Below, in pieces: positions 5,141 to 7,598 of a DNA stretch of 7,598 nucleotides. Every line of letters starts with the position of its first letter. Position 1 is the first letter of the stretch. Source of the stretch: Actinomycetota bacterium. GTDB taxonomy: Bacteria > Actinomycetota > UBA4738 > HRBIN12. The position numbers and the translations under genes were made by a program. The notes below the pieces were generated by a model, which was not told where the DNA came from, did not search any database, and saw only the letters and a program-made list of their open reading frames with translations. The stretch spans positions 8,318-15,915 of the forward strand of contig ML214183.1 of assembly GCA_004366195.1 (NCBI GenBank), given 5' to 3'.

Positions 5141-5162
5141 GCCGGAGCATATATGCTCTGGC
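5141..5162. promoter_or_regulatory. Palindrome between divergent genes, probable operator/promoter core
   Basis: GAGCATATATGCTC at 5145-5158 is a perfect 14-bp palindrome. Extended to 5141-5162, 10 of 11 arm positions match; the only mismatch is 5144/5159. It is the only AT-rich spot in the 47-base gap between the two divergent starts (5137 and 5185). Its core offers a TATATG -10-like hexamer on both strands, 5150-5155 on plus and the complement of 5148-5153 on minus. A dimeric repressor or activator bound here could control both genes. No -35 consensus is visible on either strand. Confidence 0.6.
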
Positions 5163-5184
5163 CGACCCCGCTCCACCCCCAGGG

Positions 5185-6252
5185 ATGAGCGCGCCCGAGA
5201 CGACCGACGACGGGTTCCCGACGCTGCGGTGCCTCGCGCCCGACGGCACCCCCGTCGGCGACGTCGAGGTGGGCCTGGACGAGGAGGGGCTCCGCGCGCT
5301 CCTGCGGTGGATGATCCTCGCCCGGCGCCTGGACCGCGAGTGCATGGCGCTCCAGCGCCAGGGAGAGCTCACGGTGTACCCGCCGTTCGAGGGGCAGGAA
5401 GCGGCCCAGGTCGGGAGCGCCGCCGCCCTGGGACCGCGCGACATGGTCTTCCCCTCCTTCCGCGAGCTCGCCGCGGCGATCGTCCGCGGCGTCGACGCCG
5501 TCGAGTACCTCCAGTACCACCGCGGCACCTGGCACGGCGGGCCCTACGACCCCCTCGCGACCGGCTTCGCGCCGATCTGCGTGCCGGTCGCGACGCAGCT
5601 CGTCCACGCCGTGGGCTGGGCCCTCGGCGCCAAGCTCGACGGCAGCGACGCGTGCGCCCTCGCCTACTTCGGGGACGGGGCGGCCTCCGAGGGCGACTTC
5701 CACGAGGCCGCGAACCTCGCCGCCGTCTTCCGGGCCCCGGTCATCCTGTTCTGCCAGAACAACGGCTGGGCGATCTCGGTCCCCTCGCGGGCGCAGTTCG
5801 CGGCGCCGATCGCCGCCCGGGCGCCCGGCTACGGGATGCCCGGTGTTCGGGTGGACGGCAACGACGTGCTGGCGGTGTACCGAGCGACGCGCCAGGCGGT
5901 GGAGCGGGCCCGCGCCGGCGATGGTCCGAGTCTCATCGAGGCCCTAACGTACCGCATCGGCCCCCACACCACCGCCGACGACCCGACCCGCTACCGGGAC
6001 GAGGCCGAGGTCGAGCGGTGGCGGGCGCTCGACCCGATCGTCCGCTACCGGCGGTTCCTGGAGGCCGTCGGGGTTGCCGACGCCGGCTTCGCGGCGGCCT
6101 GCGAGGCCGAGGCCGAGGCCTGGGTGGGGACGGTGCGGGCCGAGCTCGTCGCGCTCGGTGCGCCCCCCGCCTCGGAGGTCTTCGACCACGTCTTCGCGGA
6201 GCCGCCGGCGACGCTCCGCCGGCAGCGGGAGGAGGCCCTCGGCGGTGCCTGA
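5185..6252 (+). CDS. pdhA: Pyruvate (2-oxoacid) dehydrogenase E1 component, alpha subunit
   Basis: This encodes 355 residues, full length for the family. With the beta subunit it forms the thiamine-diphosphate enzyme that decarboxylates a 2-oxoacid and reductively acylates the lipoyl group of E2 in the cytoplasm. The N-terminal block LQRQGELTVYPPFEGQEAAQ (56-75) followed by VGSAAALGPRDMVFPSFREL resembles Gram-positive PdhA. The thiamine-diphosphate motif runs from GDGAASEGDFHEAANLAAVF (163-182) to QNN (191-193). The loop HTTADDPTRYR (261-271) is the position phosphorylated in animal E1 enzymes; here the serines are replaced by threonines. Pyruvate is the likelier substrate, but branched-chain 2-oxoacid use cannot be excluded, since this loop also resembles BCKDH. 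The start ATG 5185 has only AGGG directly before it, a poor ribosome site. The gene ends inside the E1 beta start with an 8-base overlap. Confidence 0.92.
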   Translation: MSAPETTDDGFPTLRCLAPDGTPVGDVEVGLDEEGLRALLRWMILARRLDRECMALQRQGELTVYPPFEGQEAAQVGSAAALGPRDMVFPSFRELAAAIVRGVDAVEYLQYHRGTWHGGPYDPLATGFAPICVPVATQLVHAVGWALGAKLDGSDACALAYFGDGAASEGDFHEAANLAAVFRAPVILFCQNNGWAISVPSRAQFAAPIAARAPGYGMPGVRVDGNDVLAVYRATRQAVERARAGDGPSLIEALTYRIGPHTTADDPTRYRDEAEVERWRALDPIVRYRRFLEAVGVADAGFAAACEAEAEAWVGTVRAELVALGAPPASEVFDHVFAEPPATLRRQREEALGGA

Positions 6253-7219
6253 GATCACGATGGTCGGCGCGCTGAACGCGGCCCTGCGGGACGCCCTGGA
6301 CGAGGACCCGCGCGTGCTCGTCTTCGGCGAGGACGTCGGCGAGCTGGGGGGCGTCTTCCGGGTCACCCAGGGCCTGCAGGCGGCCTTCGGGCGCGACCGG
6401 GTGTTCGACACCCCGATCTCGGAGTCCGGCATCGCCGGGATGTGCGTGGGCCTCGCCATGGCCGGGTGGCGCCCCGTGGCCGAGATGCAGTTCGACGGCT
6501 TCAGCTACCCCGCCCTGGACCAGGTCATCAGCCACGTCGCCAAGTACCGCGAGCGCACCCGGGGGCGGGTCGGGATGCCGGTCACGATCCGGATCCCCTC
6601 CTTCGGCGGGATCCGCGGCAAGGAGCACCACGGCGAGAGCCCCGAGACGTACTACGTCCACACCGCAGGCCTGAAGGTCGTCGCCCCCGCCGATCCCCTC
6701 GACGCCTACCGCCTCCTGCGCCTGGCGATCGCCGACCCCGACCCCGTGATCGTCCTCGAGCCCAAGTCCCGCTACTGGTCGAAGGCCGAGGGCGAGCTGA
6801 CCACCGAGGGGCCCGGCATCGGTCGGGCCCGCGTGCTGCGCGACGGCTCGGCCTGCGCCCTCATCTCGTACGGCGCCATGGTCGCCCGCTGCCTGGAGGC
6901 GGCCGAGGCGCTCGAGGCCGAGGGGGTGCCCTGCGCCGTGGTGGATCTGCGCTCGCTCTCGCCGCTCGACGTGGCGACGCTCGGCGAGGTCGTCCGCTCG
7001 ACCGGCCGGGCCGTCGTCGTGCACGAGGCGCCGCTCACGCTGGGGCTCGGGGCCGAGGTCGTGGCCCGGGTGGTGGAGGAGGCCTTCGACCACCTCGAGG
7101 CCCCCATCCGGCGCGTCACCGGGTGGGACGTGCCGTACCCGCCGGCCTCCCTCGAGCAGGTCTACCTCCCGAGCGTCGAGCGCATCGCCCGCGCCGTGCG
7201 GGAGGTCGTCGCGTACTGA
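6245..7219 (+). CDS. 2-oxoacid (pyruvate) dehydrogenase E1 component, beta subunit
   Basis: This encodes 324 residues. The start chosen is GTG 6245, because GGGAGGAGG (6227-6235) lies 9 bases upstream and the product then begins MPEITMVGALNAAL, matching the family. An ATG at 6260 is the alternative; longer frames run into E1 alpha coding sequence. The thiamine-diphosphate-binding half shows VLVFGEDVGELGGVFRVTQG (24-43) and RVFDTPISESGIAG (52-65), in which E60 is the expected glutamate that activates the cofactor. It continues with QFDGFSYPALDQVISHVAKY (82-101) and the GKEHHGESPE loop (125-134) with the active-site histidines. The C-terminal transketolase-like domain (about 195-315) includes CAVVDLRSLSPLD and VVVHEAPLTLGLGAEV. 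It overlaps E1 alpha by 8 bases and the E2 start by 1 base, indicating translational coupling so that the subunits are made in balance. Confidence 0.93.
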   Translation: MPEITMVGALNAALRDALDEDPRVLVFGEDVGELGGVFRVTQGLQAAFGRDRVFDTPISESGIAGMCVGLAMAGWRPVAEMQFDGFSYPALDQVISHVAKYRERTRGRVGMPVTIRIPSFGGIRGKEHHGESPETYYVHTAGLKVVAPADPLDAYRLLRLAIADPDPVIVLEPKSRYWSKAEGELTTEGPGIGRARVLRDGSACALISYGAMVARCLEAAEALEAEGVPCAVVDLRSLSPLDVATLGEVVRSTGRAVVVHEAPLTLGLGAEVVARVVEEAFDHLEAPIRRVTGWDVPYPPASLEQVYLPSVERIARAVREVVAY

Positions 7220-7598
7220 TGGCCGAGCGCGTCTTCCACCTGCCCGACCTCGGCGAGGGCCTGGAGGAGGCGACGATCTCCGCCTGGCTCGTCGCTGAGG
7301 GCGACGAGGTCGCGCTGAACCAGCCCCTCGTCGAGGTGGAGACGGCCAAAGCGCTGGTGGAGATCCCCTCGCCGTGGCCGGGGCGGATCGTCGCGCTGCA
7401 CGCCAGGGCCGGGAGCACGCTGAGGGTGGGAGCGCCGCTCGTGACGCTCGAGGTAGCGGAGGGGGCCGGGGAGGCCGGCGCTCCGCCCCCGGGGCCCCAG
7501 CGCGGTGCCGGAGCGGCCGAGCCACCCACGCGCATCGGCGGCAGCGCGCCGCCCGAGGGGCTCCGCGCCGGCCTCCCCGGCGCGACCCCGGCCCCCCC
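7219..7598 (+). CDS. 2-oxoacid dehydrogenase E2 (dihydrolipoamide acyltransferase), N-terminal part; runs off the window
   Basis: ATG 7219 overlaps the E1 beta stop in TGATG (7217-7221), with GGAGGT at 7201-7206, a rather long 12 bases upstream. About 126 residues are visible. Residues 3-76 are a lipoyl (biotinyl/lipoyl attachment) domain: RVFHLPDLGEGLEEATISAW (4-23), then VEVETAKALVEIPSP (38-52), where K44 (codon AAA, 7348-7350) is the lysine that carries lipoate. After about residue 77 the chain becomes an Ala/Pro/Gly-rich flexible linker, as expected before the peripheral-subunit-binding and catalytic domains, which lie outside the window. The protein swings acyl groups from E1 to CoA. Its acyl specificity cannot be told from this part. 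Confidence 0.92.
   Translation, partial: MAERVFHLPDLGEGLEEATISAWLVAEGDEVALNQPLVEVETAKALVEIPSPWPGRIVALHARAGSTLRVGAPLVTLEVAEGAGEAGAPPPGPQRGAGAAEPPTRIGGSAPPEGLRAGLPGATPAP

Noticed and set aside
5933..7525. A 530-codon open frame on the minus strand opposite the pdh genes
   Set aside because: It is antisense to clearly recognised E1 alpha, E1 beta and E2 sequence, and its composition is Arg/Pro/Gly-rich and domain-free.
7441..7598. Possible repeat or disordered unique domain at the window end
   Set aside because: The Ala/Pro/Gly-rich stretch is the usual flexible linker following an E2 lipoyl domain.

Overview
The window is very GC-rich, and its genes are packed with short gaps or overlaps on both strands. 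Gene content and style point to a high-GC actinobacterium or a relative: a Gram-positive-type pyruvate dehydrogenase E1 alpha, a DUF5317 domain, GTG starts, tRNAs without an encoded CCA, and a Glu-Asp-Phe tRNA cluster. It could equally be an environmental, little-cultured lineage. The phylum call is inference from gene style, not from a marker gene.

Layout, left to right. (1) The 3' end of a glutamine-dependent NAD+ synthase gene (plus strand). It converges with (2) a secreted SIMPL/DUF541-domain protein gene (minus strand). A perfect 15-bp inverted repeat overlaps the nadE stop and fills the gap between the two. (3) A tRNA-Lys(TTT) gene, divergent from the SIMPL gene, with a -10-like box six bases before its first nucleotide. 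(4) A 248-base intergenic stretch holding a striking set of GTTACC-type hexamers at about 12-nt spacing and a leader inverted repeat. (5) A 629-codon membrane protein that joins an N-terminal DUF5317 domain to a complete MFS transporter, followed 9 bases later by (6) a small DUF192 protein. (7) A tRNA cluster Glu(TTC)-Asp(GTC)-Phe(GAA) with its own -10-like box. It runs head-on into (8) a 267-codon gene of unknown function on the minus strand. (9) A divergent region with a perfect 14-bp palindrome (10 of 11 positions match when extended). (10) A tightly overlapped operon for a 2-oxoacid dehydrogenase complex: E1 alpha, E1 beta, and the start of the lipoyl E2 gene, which leaves the window.

How the genes fit together. 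E1 alpha and E1 beta form the thiamine-diphosphate decarboxylase, which hands the acyl group to the lipoyl lysine of E2. The 8-nt and 1-nt gene overlaps suggest translational coupling of the subunits. The palindrome between this operon and the divergent unknown gene is the best candidate for a shared operator. The four tRNAs and NAD+ synthase are housekeeping genes; NAD+ is also the final electron acceptor of the dehydrogenase complex, but nothing in the sequence links the two loci.

I do not see a defence system, mobile element or CRISPR array. The most unusual points are the DUF5317-MFS fusion, the 12-nt hexamer array upstream of it, the divergent palindrome, and a 15-nt exact repeat shared by the tRNA-Asp 5' flank and the tRNA-Phe body.
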